A stretch of DNA of 64,000 nucleotides from Dyella sp. SG609 (lineage in GTDB: Bacteria; Pseudomonadota; Gammaproteobacteria; Xanthomonadales; Rhodanobacteraceae), in the NCBI RefSeq assembly GCF_012275375.1, contig NZ_JAAZQJ010000003.1, positions 434,001 to 498,000 on the forward strand, given 5' to 3'. Shown here piece after piece: positions 26,046 to 34,971 of the stretch. Under the pieces are notes generated by a model. The model made no database searches. It was not told the DNA's origin and was given only the letters and a program-made list of their open reading frames with translations. Made by a program: the position numbers and the translations under genes. Numbering within the stretch: position 1 is the first letter of the stretch; each line of letters opens with the position of its first letter.

Positions 26046-27395
26046 ATGAAAATAAAGCGTTTCGTAGCGCCCGACATGCGCCAGGCCATGCGCGAAGTGC
26101 GCGAGGAACAAGGCCCCGACGCGGTCATTCTTTCCACGCGCCGTCTCGACGAGGGCGTGGAGATCATCGCCGCTGTCGACTACGACGAATCCCTGGTGCG
26201 CGAGGCCGCGCGCTCGGGCGAACCGTTGCCGACCGAAGTGCGCATCGTGCGCGAGCGCGCGGCGGAACCGCCGGTGCTGCCGCCCAAGCCGCGGCGTGCG
26301 CCGGCGCCCGCGCCGGTGGCTCCCGTTGCCGCGCCCGCGCAGCGTGCACCGGTAGCGCCGGTTGCCGCGCCCGTCGCCGCCGCACCGGTCATCGCGGCAA
26401 AACCCGAACCCGCCGCCGCACCCGCCGAACCGGCCCCGCTGCATCCGATGGTGGAGCAGGCCGCGCTCGACACCGCGCGCATGCGCGCCGAGCTCGGCAG
26501 CCTGCGCGAACTGCTGGAATCTCAGATGGCTTCGCTCGCATGGAACGACCTGCAACGCCGCCATCCGCTGCGCGGCCGCGTGCTGCGCGACATGACGCGC
26601 ATCGGCATCGAGCCGGACGTGGCGCGCCGCCTCGCCGACGAACTGCCCGACCGCCTCAGCGCCGACCAGGCGCGCTATCTGCCGCTGGGCGTGCTCAGCC
26701 GCAGCCTCGCCGTCACCGGCTACGACGTCGCCGCCAGCGGCGGCGTGGTGGCCCTGGTCGGACCGACCGGCGTGGGCAAGACCACCACCATCGCCAAGCT
26801 CGCCGCGCGCGCCGTGCTGCGCCATGGCGCTTCGCAGGTGGCCCTGGTCAGCACCGACAACTACCGCATCGGCGCCGCCGCGCAGCTGGAGCACTACGGC
26901 CGCCTGCTCGGCACCCGCGTGTTTCCCGCGCACGATGCCGAAAGCCTGCGCGAAGTGCTCGACGTGCTGCGCGGCCGCCGCGTGGTGCTGGTCGACACCG
27001 CCGGCGTGGCCGGCAGCGATCCGCGCCTGGAGCAGCAGATGCAACTGCTGCGCGCCGCCGGCGAACTGCGCACCTGCCTGGTGCTGGCCGCCAATGCGCA
27101 GGCGCAGGCGATCGACGACATGGTGCGCGCCTTCCTGCCGCAGCAGCCGCAGGCGTGCATCCTCACCAAGCTCGACGAAGCGCCCAGCCTGGGCGGCGCG
27201 CTGTCCGCGCTGATCCGCCACCGGCTGCCGCTGGACTACACCACCGACGGCCAGCGCGTGCCCGAAGACCTCGCCACCGCCGATGCGCGCGTGCTGGTCT
27301 GCCGCGCCGCGCAGGTGCTCAAGGGCAATGCGCCGGCGGTGGACGAAGGCTATATGGCCGAGCGCTTCGGCCTGGCCGTGGCGGGTGCACGATGA
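26046..27395 (+). CDS. flhF: Flagellar SRP-type GTPase FlhF
   Basis: FlhF (449 aa) places the flagellum at the pole in polar flagellates. Order: basic N-terminal B domain (residues 1-75, MKIKRFVAPDMRQAMREVRE), a Pro/Ala-rich flexible linker (~80-150), N domain, and GTPase G domain with P-loop GPTGVGKTTT (~239-248), DTAGVAGSD (G3) and TKLDEAPSLGGALS (G4 region). ATG at 26046 is chosen over the longer upstream frame because the latter runs through repeats. Overlaps fleN by 4 bp. Confidence 0.96.
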   Translation: MKIKRFVAPDMRQAMREVREEQGPDAVILSTRRLDEGVEIIAAVDYDESLVREAARSGEPLPTEVRIVRERAAEPPVLPPKPRRAPAPAPVAPVAAPAQRAPVAPVAAPVAAAPVIAAKPEPAAAPAEPAPLHPMVEQAALDTARMRAELGSLRELLESQMASLAWNDLQRRHPLRGRVLRDMTRIGIEPDVARRLADELPDRLSADQARYLPLGVLSRSLAVTGYDVAASGGVVALVGPTGVGKTTTIAKLAARAVLRHGASQVALVSTDNYRIGAAAQLEHYGRLLGTRVFPAHDAESLREVLDVLRGRRVVLVDTAGVAGSDPRLEQQMQLLRAAGELRTCLVLAANAQAQAIDDMVRAFLPQQPQACILTKLDEAPSLGGALSALIRHRLPLDYTTDGQRVPEDLATADARVLVCRAAQVLKGNAPAVDEGYMAERFGLAVAGAR

Positions 27396-28354
27396 CCACG
27401 CTGGCGATGGACCAGGCCTGGGGCCTGAGCAATCTGTTCTCGGCTTTTCATTCTTCCGGCAACGATGACGTGCGCCCGCTCTCCGCAGGCGCGGGCCATT
27501 CGCTGCCCGCCGCGCCGCCGCGCCGCTGCCGCGCGATCGCCGTGGCCGGCGGCAAGGGCGGCGTGGGCAAGTCCACCGTGGCGGTGAACCTCGGCATGTC
27601 GCTGGCCATGGCCGGGCGCGAGGTGGCGCTGCTGGATGCGGACCTGGGCCTGGCCAACCTGGACGTGCTGCTCGGCCTGCAGCCGTCGCGGCATATCGGC
27701 CACCTGCTGGACGGCAGCTGCTCGCTCGGCGAATTGATGCTGCCGGCGCCGCACGGGCTGAAGGTGATCCCGGCCGGCTCCGGCGCGCGCCGCCTGGCCC
27801 AGCTGGATACGCGCGAGCACGCCGCGGTGATCCGCGCTTTCGACGAACTGCCCGATCCGCCGGAATTCCTGATCGTGGACACCGCCGCCGGCGTGGCCGA
27901 CAACGTGGTGATGTTCGCCGCGGCGGCCGACGACGTGGTGCTGGTGGTCTGCGACGAGCCGGCCTCGCTCACCGACGCCTACGCGCTGACCAAGGTGCTC
28001 AGCCGCGACTTCTGCGTGCGGCGCTTCCACGTGGTGGCCAACATGGTGCGCCACGCCGGCGAGGCGCGGCAGCTGTACGAGAAGCTGGCCCGCGTGTGCG
28101 ACCGGTTTCTGGACGTGGCGCTGGATTTCATGGGCGCGGTTCCTTACGACGAACACCTGCGCCAGGCCATCCGCCGCCAGGGCGCGGTGGTGGATCTGTG
28201 GCCGGCCAGCCGGTCCGCACGGGGATTCAAGCAAATGGCGGGTGCGGTCGATACATGGGGAGAACCCCTGCGCACGGGTCGCGACCGCATCGCCTTTTTT
28301 GGAGGGCAGGTCGCCATGGCGCCGGACCCGGTACGCGAGGGGGGTGTGAGATGA
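27392..28354 (+). CDS. fleN: Flagellar number regulator FleN (FlhG), MinD-like ATPase
   Basis: FleN/FlhG (320 aa), ParA/MinD-type ATPase that limits flagellar number and in pseudomonads inhibits FleQ. The deviant Walker A GGKGGVGKST is at ~53-62. The N-terminal extension carries DQAWGLSNLF (residues ~7-16), matching the DQAxxL(R) motif by which FlhG stimulates FlhF GTPase activity. The C-terminus should hold the membrane-targeting helix but ends in a disordered tail. Coupled by 4-bp overlaps to flhF and fliA. Confidence 0.95.
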   Translation: MTTLAMDQAWGLSNLFSAFHSSGNDDVRPLSAGAGHSLPAAPPRRCRAIAVAGGKGGVGKSTVAVNLGMSLAMAGREVALLDADLGLANLDVLLGLQPSRHIGHLLDGSCSLGELMLPAPHGLKVIPAGSGARRLAQLDTREHAAVIRAFDELPDPPEFLIVDTAAGVADNVVMFAAAADDVVLVVCDEPASLTDAYALTKVLSRDFCVRRFHVVANMVRHAGEARQLYEKLARVCDRFLDVALDFMGAVPYDEHLRQAIRRQGAVVDLWPASRSARGFKQMAGAVDTWGEPLRTGRDRIAFFGGQVAMAPDPVREGGVR

Positions 28355-29148
28355 GCGTGGCTTCCGAATATCTGCAACTGCAACGCGAAAGCACGGAGGA
28401 GATGGTGCGCCGGCACGCTCCGCTGGTGCGCCGTATCGCCTATCACCTGATGGGCCGGCTGCCGCCCAGCGTGGACGTGGACGACCTGGTGCAGGCCGGC
28501 ATGATCGGCCTGCTGGAAGCGGCGCGGAACTATGCGACCGACCGCATGGCCAGCTTCGAGACCTATGCGGGCATCCGCATCCGCGGCGCCATGCTGGACG
28601 AGCTGCGCAAGACCGATTGGACGCCGCGCTCGGTGCACCGCAAGTTGCGCGAAGTCTCGGAGGTGGTGCGCCAGATCGAGAACGAAACGGGCGCCGACGC
28701 CACCGACGCCGAGGTCATCCGGCGGCTGGGCATCGACGCGCAGGAGTACCACCAGATCCTGGCCGACGCGGCCAGCGCGCGCCTGCTCAGCCTCTCCGCG
28801 CCGGAGGACGACGAGGACGGCGCCGCGCTCGACGTGGCCGACCAGGAAGGCCTGGGGCCGCAGGACCGCTTCGAGCAGGAAGGCATGCGCGGGGCGCTGG
28901 TGGAGGCGATCGGCGGGTTGCCGGAGCGCGAGCAGCTGGTGATGTCGCTGTACTACGAGCAGGAACTGAATTTGAAGGAGATCGGCGCCGTGCTCGGCGT
29001 GACGGAATCGCGGGTGTGCCAGATCCATGGGCAGGCGCTGATCCGGTTGCGTGCACGGATGACCGGTTGGCGCGAAGCCGAAGACGCCAAGGGCGCCGGC
29101 GGCGGGCGCCGCGGCGGCACGAAGTCCGCGGCCGCGGCGACGCGCTGA
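28351..29148 (+). CDS. fliA: Flagellar sigma factor FliA (sigma-28)
   Basis: FliA (265 aa) directs transcription of late flagellar and chemotaxis genes. Region 2 (VDVDDLVQAGMIGLLEAARN, then FETYAGIRIRGAMLDELRKT, residues ~40-85) and region 4 (LPEREQLVMSLYYEQELNLK, then VTESRVCQIHGQAL, ~190-235) are clear. A Gly/Lys/Ala-rich tail follows. Candidate targets in this window are the promoters at 4360, 36282 and 39544. ATGA overlap with fleN. Confidence 0.97.
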   Translation: MSVASEYLQLQRESTEEMVRRHAPLVRRIAYHLMGRLPPSVDVDDLVQAGMIGLLEAARNYATDRMASFETYAGIRIRGAMLDELRKTDWTPRSVHRKLREVSEVVRQIENETGADATDAEVIRRLGIDAQEYHQILADAASARLLSLSAPEDDEDGAALDVADQEGLGPQDRFEQEGMRGALVEAIGGLPEREQLVMSLYYEQELNLKEIGAVLGVTESRVCQIHGQALIRLRARMTGWREAEDAKGAGGGRRGGTKSAAAATR

Positions 29149-29196
29149 GCTCCGAACCAGACCCCTCAAACCCCACTAGGACCCCTGGAGCCGACG

Positions 29197-29604
29197 TTGG
29201 ACAAGAACATGAAAATCCTCGTGGTGGACGACTTCTCCACCATGCGGCGCATCGTGCGCAACCTGCTGGTGGAGCTGGGCTTCACCAATGCGCTGATCCA
29301 GGAAGCCGACGACGGCGTCAATGCCATGGCGGTGCTCAAGCAGCAGTCGTTCGACATGGTGGTGACCGACTGGAACATGCCGAACATGACCGGCATCGAC
29401 CTGCTGCGCGCGATCCGCGCCGAGCCCGCGCTGAAAGGCCTGCCGGTGCTGATGGTCACCGCCGAGAACAACCGCGACCAGATCATCGCCGCCGCCCAGG
29501 CCGGCGTGAACGGTTACATCGTCAAGCCCTTCACCGCGGTCACGCTGAAGGAAAAGCTGGACAAGATCTTCGAGCGGCTCGCCGCGCAAGGAGCAAGCGC
29601 ATGA
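29197..29604 (+). CDS. cheY: Chemotaxis response regulator CheY (operon 1)
   Basis: Single-domain receiver (135 aa). Acidic pocket DD (residues 11-12 region, [12 protein letters not shown]), phospho-acceptor D58 in VTDWNMPNM, Thr in VTAENNRD and Lys in [13 protein letters not shown] at 29197 is chosen as start since GGAG lies 6 bp upstream and the MDKNMKIL N-terminus matches relatives; ATG at 29209 is the alternative. [12 protein letters not shown] is typical of motor-binding CheY. Directly precedes cheZ. Confidence 0.94.
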   Translation: MDKNMKILVVDDFSTMRRIVRNLLVELGFTNALIQEADDGVNAMAVLKQQSFDMVVTDWNMPNMTGIDLLRAIRAEPALKGLPVLMVTAENNRDQIIAAAQAGVNGYIVKPFTAVTLKEKLDKIFERLAAQGASA

Positions 29605-30233
29605 GCGCCGTGATGATTACCCCCATGAGCGCGGCGTTGCCGCAGGAAGTGCAGGAGCTGCTGGCCAGCCCCGACGGCGCCGCCTTCGAGCTGGCGCTGG
29701 ACACCATGGTGCGCCAGCGCGAGCAGCACCTGTTCCGCGCGCTGGGCCTCTTGGCCCGCGACCTGCACGAAGCCGTGCGCCGCCTCGGCGGCGAGCTGGC
29801 CCAGGAAGGCGTGCCCGGCAGCGTGGCCGACGCGCGCCAGCATCTGCACGACGTGCTGGAGATGAGCGCCAAGGCCGCCCATCGCAGCATCGATTTCGCC
29901 GAGCGCATGCGCCCGCAGGCCAGCGCGCTGGAAAGCAGCGCCGATGCCGTGCTGGCCGGCGGCGGCGAAGCGGCGGAGCTGGCGACGCAGGCGCGGCAGT
30001 TTGCCGGGCAGTGCCGCGAAGGGCTGTCGGACATGGTGATGGCGCAGTCGTGGCAGGACCTGTCCGGCCAGCGCATCAAGAAAGTGTCCACCTTTATCGG
30101 CAGCGTGGAATCCTCGCTGCTGGAACTGGTGCGCCTCACCGGCGCGCTGGCCGGCGGCGAAGCGCCGGTGGCCGCGGCCAAGGTGAACAGCCAGGACGAG
30201 GCGGACCGCCTGCTCAGCGAATTCGGTTTCTGA
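29601..30233 (+). CDS. cheZ: CheY-P phosphatase CheZ
   Basis: CheZ (210 aa), a helical-hairpin phosphatase that switches off CheY-P. The catalytic segment [13 protein letters not shown] places the active glutamine at Q157 with the D153 partner. The C-terminal peptide [11 protein letters not shown] is the CheY-docking helix, separated by a short Ala-rich linker. ATGA overlap with cheY. Confidence 0.95.
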   Translation: MSAVMITPMSAALPQEVQELLASPDGAAFELALDTMVRQREQHLFRALGLLARDLHEAVRRLGGELAQEGVPGSVADARQHLHDVLEMSAKAAHRSIDFAERMRPQASALESSADAVLAGGGEAAELATQARQFAGQCREGLSDMVMAQSWQDLSGQRIKKVSTFIGSVESSLLELVRLTGALAGGEAPVAAAKVNSQDEADRLLSEFGF

Positions 30234-30246
30234 GCGCGGGGTTCCG

Positions 30247-32199
30247 ATGGATCCGTCACTCGACAGCGAGCTGCGCGACGATTTCCTGGTCGAGGCCGGG
30301 GAACTGGTGCAGCGCCTGGGCGAACAGCTGGTGGCGCTGGAGGAAGCGCCGCGCGACGCCGAACTGCTCAATGCGGTGTTCCGCGCCTTCCACACGGTGA
30401 AGGGCGGCGCGGGCTTCCTCGGCATCGACCCGATGGTGCAGCTGTGCCATCACGCCGAGGACCTGCTCAACGAAGCGCGCGCCGGCCACGTGCTGATCGA
30501 TGCGGCGCGGATGGACGCATTGCTGGAAGCGCTGGACCTGGTCAACGCGATGATGGCCGCGCTCGCCGCGTCCGGCGACATGCCGGTGGCGCCCGCGGCG
30601 CTGCTGGTGCGGCTGCAGCCGCATGCGGCACGAGCGCCGGCTCCGGCGCCTGCCCCCGTGCCGGCCCCCGCGCCGGCGGCGGAGGAGAGCGGCACCATCG
30701 ACGACAGTGAATTCGAGGCGCTGCTCGACAGTCTCTACGGCATGGGCGGCGCGCCGGGTGCACCGGTGCAGCCGCCGGCGTCCGAGACGATCGACGACGC
30801 CGAGTTCGAAAACCTGCTGGACAACCTGCACGGCAAGGGCAAGGCGCCCGGCGCGCCGGTGCAGCCGTCGGCCGGCACCATCGACGACAGCGAGTTCGAA
30901 GCGCTGCTCGACAGCCTGCATGGCAAGGGCGCCGCACCCGGCGCCGCGGCGAAGGCTGCCGCAGCGCCCGCGCCGGCCAAAGCCGCGGCAAAGGCCGCGC
31001 CGCCGCCGGAAGCCACCGTGCGCGTGGACACCGGCCGCCTCGATGCGCTGGTCAACCGCGCCGGCGAACTGGTGCTGGTGCGCAATCGATTGCTGAGCCT
31101 CGCCGCCAGTAGCGGCGACGAACCGTTCAACACCGCGGCCGGCGAACTCGATCGCGTGGCCGACGAACTGCAGGGCGCCGTGCTCGGCATGCGCATGCAG
31201 CCGGTGGGCCGCTTGTTCCAGCGCTTCCCGCGCATCGTGCGCGATCTGGCCCGCCAGCTCGGCAAGGAGATCGAGCTGGTGCTGGAAGGCGAGGACACCG
31301 ACCTGGACCGCAGCCTGGTCGAGGCGCTGGCCGATCCGCTGATTCACCTGCTGCGCAACGCGGTCGACCACGGCCTGGAAACGCCGGACGTGCGCGAAAG
31401 CGCCGGCAAGCCGCGCAAGGGCCGCGTGCGCCTCGCGGCCAGCCAGCGCGGCGAGCGCATCGTGATCGTGGTGGCCGACGACGGCCGCGGCATGGATCCG
31501 GACATCCTGCGCCGCAAGGCGGTGGAGAAGGGCGTGATCGACGCGGCGCAGGCCGCGCGCCTGTCCGAGACCGAATGCCTGGAATTGATTTTCCGCCCAG
31601 GCTTCAGCACCGCCGCGCAGGTGTCCGACATCTCCGGCCGCGGCGTCGGCATGGACGTGGTCAAGACGCGCGTGGCGGAACTGGGCGGCACCTTGCAGGT
31701 GCGCTCGAAGCTGGGGCAGGGCAGCGAGCTTGAGCTGACCGTGCCGCTGACGCTGGCGATCGTGCGCGTGCTGATGGTGCGCGTCGGCGCGCGCCTGTTC
31801 GCGATGCCGCTGAGCAACGTGGACGAAGTATTCGAACTCTCCGCCGGGCAGGACCGCCTGCTCGACGGCAGCCTGATCGCCGCGCACCGCGACCGCGCGC
31901 TGCCGCTGGGCGACCTGGCCGCATGGTCGGCGGCCGCGCCGACGGCGGGCCGCCACGTGGTGGTGCTGCATATCGGCCACCAGCGCCTGGGCTGCCTGGT
32001 GCACGACGTGCTCGGCCGCGAGGACGTGATGGTCAAGCCGCTGGGCCCGCTGTTCGCCGGCACCGCCGGCGTGGCCGGCGCGACCATCACCGGCGACGGG
32101 CGTCTGGCCCTGGTGCTGGACCTGGCGGGCCTGGCCGGCGAAGGCGGTCCGTGGCAGCTGGCGCCGCGGCTATCCCCAACCTTAGAAGCGGTGGTCTGA
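30247..32199 (+). CDS. cheA: Chemotaxis histidine kinase CheA (operon 1)
   Basis: CheA (650 aa). Hpt domain with phosphorylated H49 (AFHTVKGGAGFLG); a linker (~140-255) lacking a standard P2 domain but carrying three copies of an acidic motif, TIDDSEFEALLDSLYG, TIDDAEFENLLDNLHG and TIDDSEFEALLDSLHG, separated by Pro/Ala/Gly spacers; dimerisation helices; HATPase with N box HLLRNAVDHGLE and G boxes VVADDGRGMD and GRGVGMDVV; C-terminal CheW-like domain. The linker motifs resemble the FliM/CheZ peptides that bind CheY. Part of cheYZA-motCD-cheW. Confidence 0.95.
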   Translation: MDPSLDSELRDDFLVEAGELVQRLGEQLVALEEAPRDAELLNAVFRAFHTVKGGAGFLGIDPMVQLCHHAEDLLNEARAGHVLIDAARMDALLEALDLVNAMMAALAASGDMPVAPAALLVRLQPHAARAPAPAPAPVPAPAPAAEESGTIDDSEFEALLDSLYGMGGAPGAPVQPPASETIDDAEFENLLDNLHGKGKAPGAPVQPSAGTIDDSEFEALLDSLHGKGAAPGAAAKAAAAPAPAKAAAKAAPPPEATVRVDTGRLDALVNRAGELVLVRNRLLSLAASSGDEPFNTAAGELDRVADELQGAVLGMRMQPVGRLFQRFPRIVRDLARQLGKEIELVLEGEDTDLDRSLVEALADPLIHLLRNAVDHGLETPDVRESAGKPRKGRVRLAASQRGERIVIVVADDGRGMDPDILRRKAVEKGVIDAAQAARLSETECLELIFRPGFSTAAQVSDISGRGVGMDVVKTRVAELGGTLQVRSKLGQGSELELTVPLTLAIVRVLMVRVGARLFAMPLSNVDEVFELSAGQDRLLDGSLIAAHRDRALPLGDLAAWSAAAPTAGRHVVVLHIGHQRLGCLVHDVLGREDVMVKPLGPLFAGTAGVAGATITGDGRLALVLDLAGLAGEGGPWQLAPRLSPTLEAVV

Positions 32200-32200
32200 C

Positions 32201-32941
32201 ATGGATCTGGTTAGCATCATCGGCACGATCCTGGCCTTCGTGGTCGTGATCCTCGGCACCATCCTCAAGGGTTCCAGCGTGGAAGCGCTGTGGAACCCCG
32301 CGGCCTTCGTGATCGTCTTCGCCGGTACCATCGCCGCCCTGCTGGTGCAGACCCAGGGCAAGGTGCTCAAGCATGCGATGGGCATGCTGCCGATGATCTA
32401 CAAGCCGCCCAGGCACGTGCCCAACGATCTGATCAGCCGCGTGATCGGCTGGAGCGAGATCTCGCGCCGCCAGGGCCTGCTCGGCCTGGAGCCGCAGATC
32501 GAGTCCGAGCAGGATCCGTTCGTGCGCAAGGGCCTGCAGCTGCTGGTCGACGGCAGCGAGCCGGAAGCGATCCGCGGCGTGCTGGAAGTGGAGCAGGACA
32601 CGCGCGAGCACGAGGACCTGGCCGGCGCGAAAGTGTTCGAGCAGGCCGGCATCTACTCGCCGACCATGGGCATCATCGGCGCCGTGATGGGCCTGATGGC
32701 CGTGATGCAGAACCTGGCCGACCCCAGCAAGCTGGGCCACGGCATCGCCGCGGCTTTCGTCGCCACCATCTACGGCGTGGCGCTGGCCAACCTGCTGATG
32801 CTGCCGATGTCCTCGCGCCTGAAGGGCATGATCCACAAGCAGGGCAAGATGCGCGAGATCATCATCGAAGGCCTGGTCTCGATCGCCCGCGGCGACAACC
32901 CGCGCCAGATCGAAAGCCGCCTGCAGGGCTACCTCACATGA
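32201..32941 (+). CDS. motC: Flagellar motor stator protein MotC (MotA family)
   Basis: MotA/TolQ/ExbB proton-channel family protein (246 aa). Membrane segments at residues ~4-22, ~29-48, ~148-168 and ~180-200; conserved charged cytoplasmic loop (residues ~60-140) and the proton-channel signature GIIGAVMGLMAVMQNL. It pairs with the following motD to form a stator. Position inside the cheYZA operon is the Pseudomonas MotCD arrangement, so motC rather than motA is used. Starts right after cheA. Confidence 0.92.
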   Translation: MDLVSIIGTILAFVVVILGTILKGSSVEALWNPAAFVIVFAGTIAALLVQTQGKVLKHAMGMLPMIYKPPRHVPNDLISRVIGWSEISRRQGLLGLEPQIESEQDPFVRKGLQLLVDGSEPEAIRGVLEVEQDTREHEDLAGAKVFEQAGIYSPTMGIIGAVMGLMAVMQNLADPSKLGHGIAAAFVATIYGVALANLLMLPMSSRLKGMIHKQGKMREIIIEGLVSIARGDNPRQIESRLQGYLT

Positions 32942-33978
32942 GGAAGAAGAAGCACGAGGACCACGTCAATCACGAGGCCTGGGCGATCCCCTACGCCGAC
33001 CTGATGACGCTGCTGCTCGCGTTCTTCGTGGTGATGTACGCGGTGTCGGTGGTGAACGAGGGCAAGTACCGCGTGATGTCCGAGTCGATCATCGAAGCCT
33101 TCAACGGCAACAACAAGCAGATCCAGCCGGTACAGACCAACAGCGCGACCGCGCCCGCGCCGGTGCCGGCCAAGCGCTCGACCAGCACCACGCCGCCGTC
33201 GCTGCGCCCGCGCCTGGCCGTGGCGCTGCCGAGCCAGTCGCTGCCGCCGCAGATGACCCAGGGCGCGCTGACCACGCGCGAGAATGCGCAGGAAAACCTG
33301 CAGAAGATCCAGGACGAAGTGCAGCACGCGCTGCAGCCGCTGATCGACCGGAGCCTGGTGGTGGTGCGCCGCACGCAGAGCTGGCTGGAGATCGAGATCC
33401 GCACCGACATCCTGTTCCCCAGCGGCGTGGCGCGGCTGTCGCCCGAGGCGGACACCACGCTGCGCAGCGTGGCCGGCATTCTGTCGCCGTTCCCCAATCC
33501 GCTGCGGGTGGAAGGCTATACCGACGACAAGCCGATCAATACCTCGGTCTTTCCGTCGAACTGGGAGCTGTCCGCCGCGCGTGCGGCGAGCGTGGCGCGG
33601 CTGTTCGCCGACAATGGCGTGGATCCGAACCGCATCGGCATCATGGGCTGGGGGCAGTACCGCCCCGCCGCGGACAATGCGAACGAAGAAGGCCGCAACC
33701 GCAACCGCCGCGTGCTGGTGGTGGTGCTGGGCGACCAGCAGGGTCCGGCGCGCTTCTACAGCGATGCCGATCGCGCGGAGCCGGCGGTGGCGCAGGCCGC
33801 GCCGGCGAGCGCGCCGGATGCGCCGGCGCCGGTCATGCACGTTGTTGCGCCACCGGCGGAACATGCCGTGTTGCCGGAAGCGATGCCCGCGGTCGCCGTG
33901 CCCGCGGTGCCGACCGGCAGTCTGCCGGTGGCCGCGAAGTTGCGCACGGTGCAGATTGCGCCCGCCGAGAACGGCTGA
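32938..33978 (+). CDS. motD: Flagellar motor stator protein MotD (MotB family)
   Basis: MotB-type protein (346 aa). A short basic cytoplasmic N-terminus, then a membrane helix with the proton-accepting Asp (IPYADLMTLLLAFFVVMYAV, residues ~18-37), a flexible plug/linker, and an OmpA-like peptidoglycan-binding domain (~145-265; TDILFPSGVARLSPEA, RAASVARLFADNGVDPNRI). The C-terminal ~80 residues are an Ala/Pro-rich extension. ATGA overlap with motC. Confidence 0.93.
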   Translation: MRKKKHEDHVNHEAWAIPYADLMTLLLAFFVVMYAVSVVNEGKYRVMSESIIEAFNGNNKQIQPVQTNSATAPAPVPAKRSTSTTPPSLRPRLAVALPSQSLPPQMTQGALTTRENAQENLQKIQDEVQHALQPLIDRSLVVVRRTQSWLEIEIRTDILFPSGVARLSPEADTTLRSVAGILSPFPNPLRVEGYTDDKPINTSVFPSNWELSAARAASVARLFADNGVDPNRIGIMGWGQYRPAADNANEEGRNRNRRVLVVVLGDQQGPARFYSDADRAEPAVAQAAPASAPDAPAPVMHVVAPPAEHAVLPEAMPAVAVPAVPTGSLPVAAKLRTVQIAPAENG

Positions 33979-34014
33979 GCTGCGCGCCGCCATGACTTAT
34001 CGAGAGAGTTACGC

Positions 34015-34488
34015 ATGAACGAGGACCGCGCTTCCGCGCCGCCCGCCGAACGCGGCTGGCTGATCTTTCATCTGGCCGGGCAGCCGTATGCGGCGCCGCT
34101 GACGCAGGTGAGCGAGGTGGTGCGCGATGGGGATATCACGCCGGTGCCGGGGGCGGCGGCGGATCTGCTTGGCATTCGCCAGTTGCGCGGGCGCATTGTG
34201 CCGGTGCTGGATGGGTGCCGGCGGCTGGGCTTGCCGGTTGATGCTGGCGAGAGTGCGCGGAGGCGGATTGTGGTGTTGTCGCACCAGGGGCACCTTGTCG
34301 GGTTGCGTGTGGATGCCGTTGGCGATCTGCTCGATGTGAGTGGAGAGGTGGTGGCGGCGCCGCCGGGGAGGGTGGTTCGTGAGGACGATCCGGTGGAGGG
34401 GGTGGCGCCTTGCGCGGGTGGGTTTGTTGCGTTGTTGGATGTGAGGCGGCTTTGCCGCTTGCCGGAGGGGTTGGAGGCTGTCGCCTGA
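34015..34488 (+). CDS. cheW: CheW-like coupling protein (operon 1)
   Basis: CheW-domain protein (157 aa): WLIFHLAGQPYAAPLTQVSE at ~15-34, LLGIRQLRGRIVPVLDGCRR at ~60-79 and VGLRVDAVGDLLDVSG at ~100. It couples receptors to CheA or acts as an adaptor. Its 3' two thirds use unusually many G-ending codons, unlike upstream genes, giving a strong G-rich sense strand. It ends the operon at a ~190-bp palindromic repeat. Confidence 0.87.
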   Translation: MNEDRASAPPAERGWLIFHLAGQPYAAPLTQVSEVVRDGDITPVPGAAADLLGIRQLRGRIVPVLDGCRRLGLPVDAGESARRRIVVLSHQGHLVGLRVDAVGDLLDVSGEVVAAPPGRVVREDDPVEGVAPCAGGFVALLDVRRLCRLPEGLEAVA

Positions 34489-34504
34489 TCTGAGGCGCTT
34501 CCTA

Positions 34505-34693
34505 CTCGTCATCCCGGCGTAGGCCGGGATCCAGTAGCGGTATCGCTCGGTTGTCGCTGGCCGCTAACTGGCCGCTTATGCAGCGGGCATTCCGGACGCC
34601 TGCCGGCGCCCGGAATGCCCGCTGCATAAGCGGCCAAGTCGCGACAACCACACCTAGTCGCCACTGGATCCCGGCCTACGCCGGGATGACGAG
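34505..34693 (+). repeat. ~190-bp near-perfect palindrome made of two inverted repeat modules
   Basis: Left half CTCGTCATCCCGGCG...GCTTATGCAGCGGGCATTCC is the reverse complement of the right half GGAATGCCCGCTGCATAAGC...CCGGGATGACGAG, with scattered mismatches. Both halves are the 3' modules of the mosaic repeat at 10486 and 39054. It lies between convergent genes (cheW and the FlhB-like gene) and probably ends transcription from both sides. Confidence 0.85.
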
Positions 34694-34710
34694 CAAAGCG
34701 AGGCGCAGCC

Positions 34711-34971
34711 TCACCCCTCCTCAGACGCGCGATAAACGCTGCTCAAGACAGCCGCGGCAGCCGCATACAACTCCACCGGAATATCGGCGCGCAACTTAAG
34801 CGCAGCAAGCAACGCCCCCACCTGCGCATCATGATGCAACGCAATCCCCAACCCCCGCGCCCGCGCCAACAACTGCTCCAACGCCTCCGGCGGCAACGCA
34901 GGCGACGCAGCCCCACCCGCGGCCACGCGCAAAGTCACCTTGCGGCTCGGCGGAGGCAAGGCCTGCGTCAT
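34711..34971 (-). CDS. Free FlhB C-terminal-like protein (FlhX/EscU-type)
   Basis: An 86-aa protein resembling the cytoplasmic C-terminal half of FlhB after the cleavage site: ALEQLLARARGLGIALHHDA, then LLAALKLRADIPVELYAAAAAVLSSVYR, which parallels LYATTELGREIPAALYVAVAQVLAYVFQ of FlhB. It has no membrane segment and no NPTH. Similar free FlhB-C proteins in other bacteria can replace the cleaved fragment in the export switch. Its ATG overlaps the stop of the FliK-like gene by 4 bp, implying joint function. Codons are strongly G-ended. Confidence 0.75.
   Translation of the reverse strand: MTQALPPPSRKVTLRVAAGGAASPALPPEALEQLLARARGLGIALHHDAQVGALLAALKLRADIPVELYAAAAAVLSSVYRASEEG

Noticed and set aside
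34505-34693. CRISPR-like repeat at the large palindrome
   Set aside because: There are only two inverted copies, no regular direct repeats or spacers, and no cas genes.
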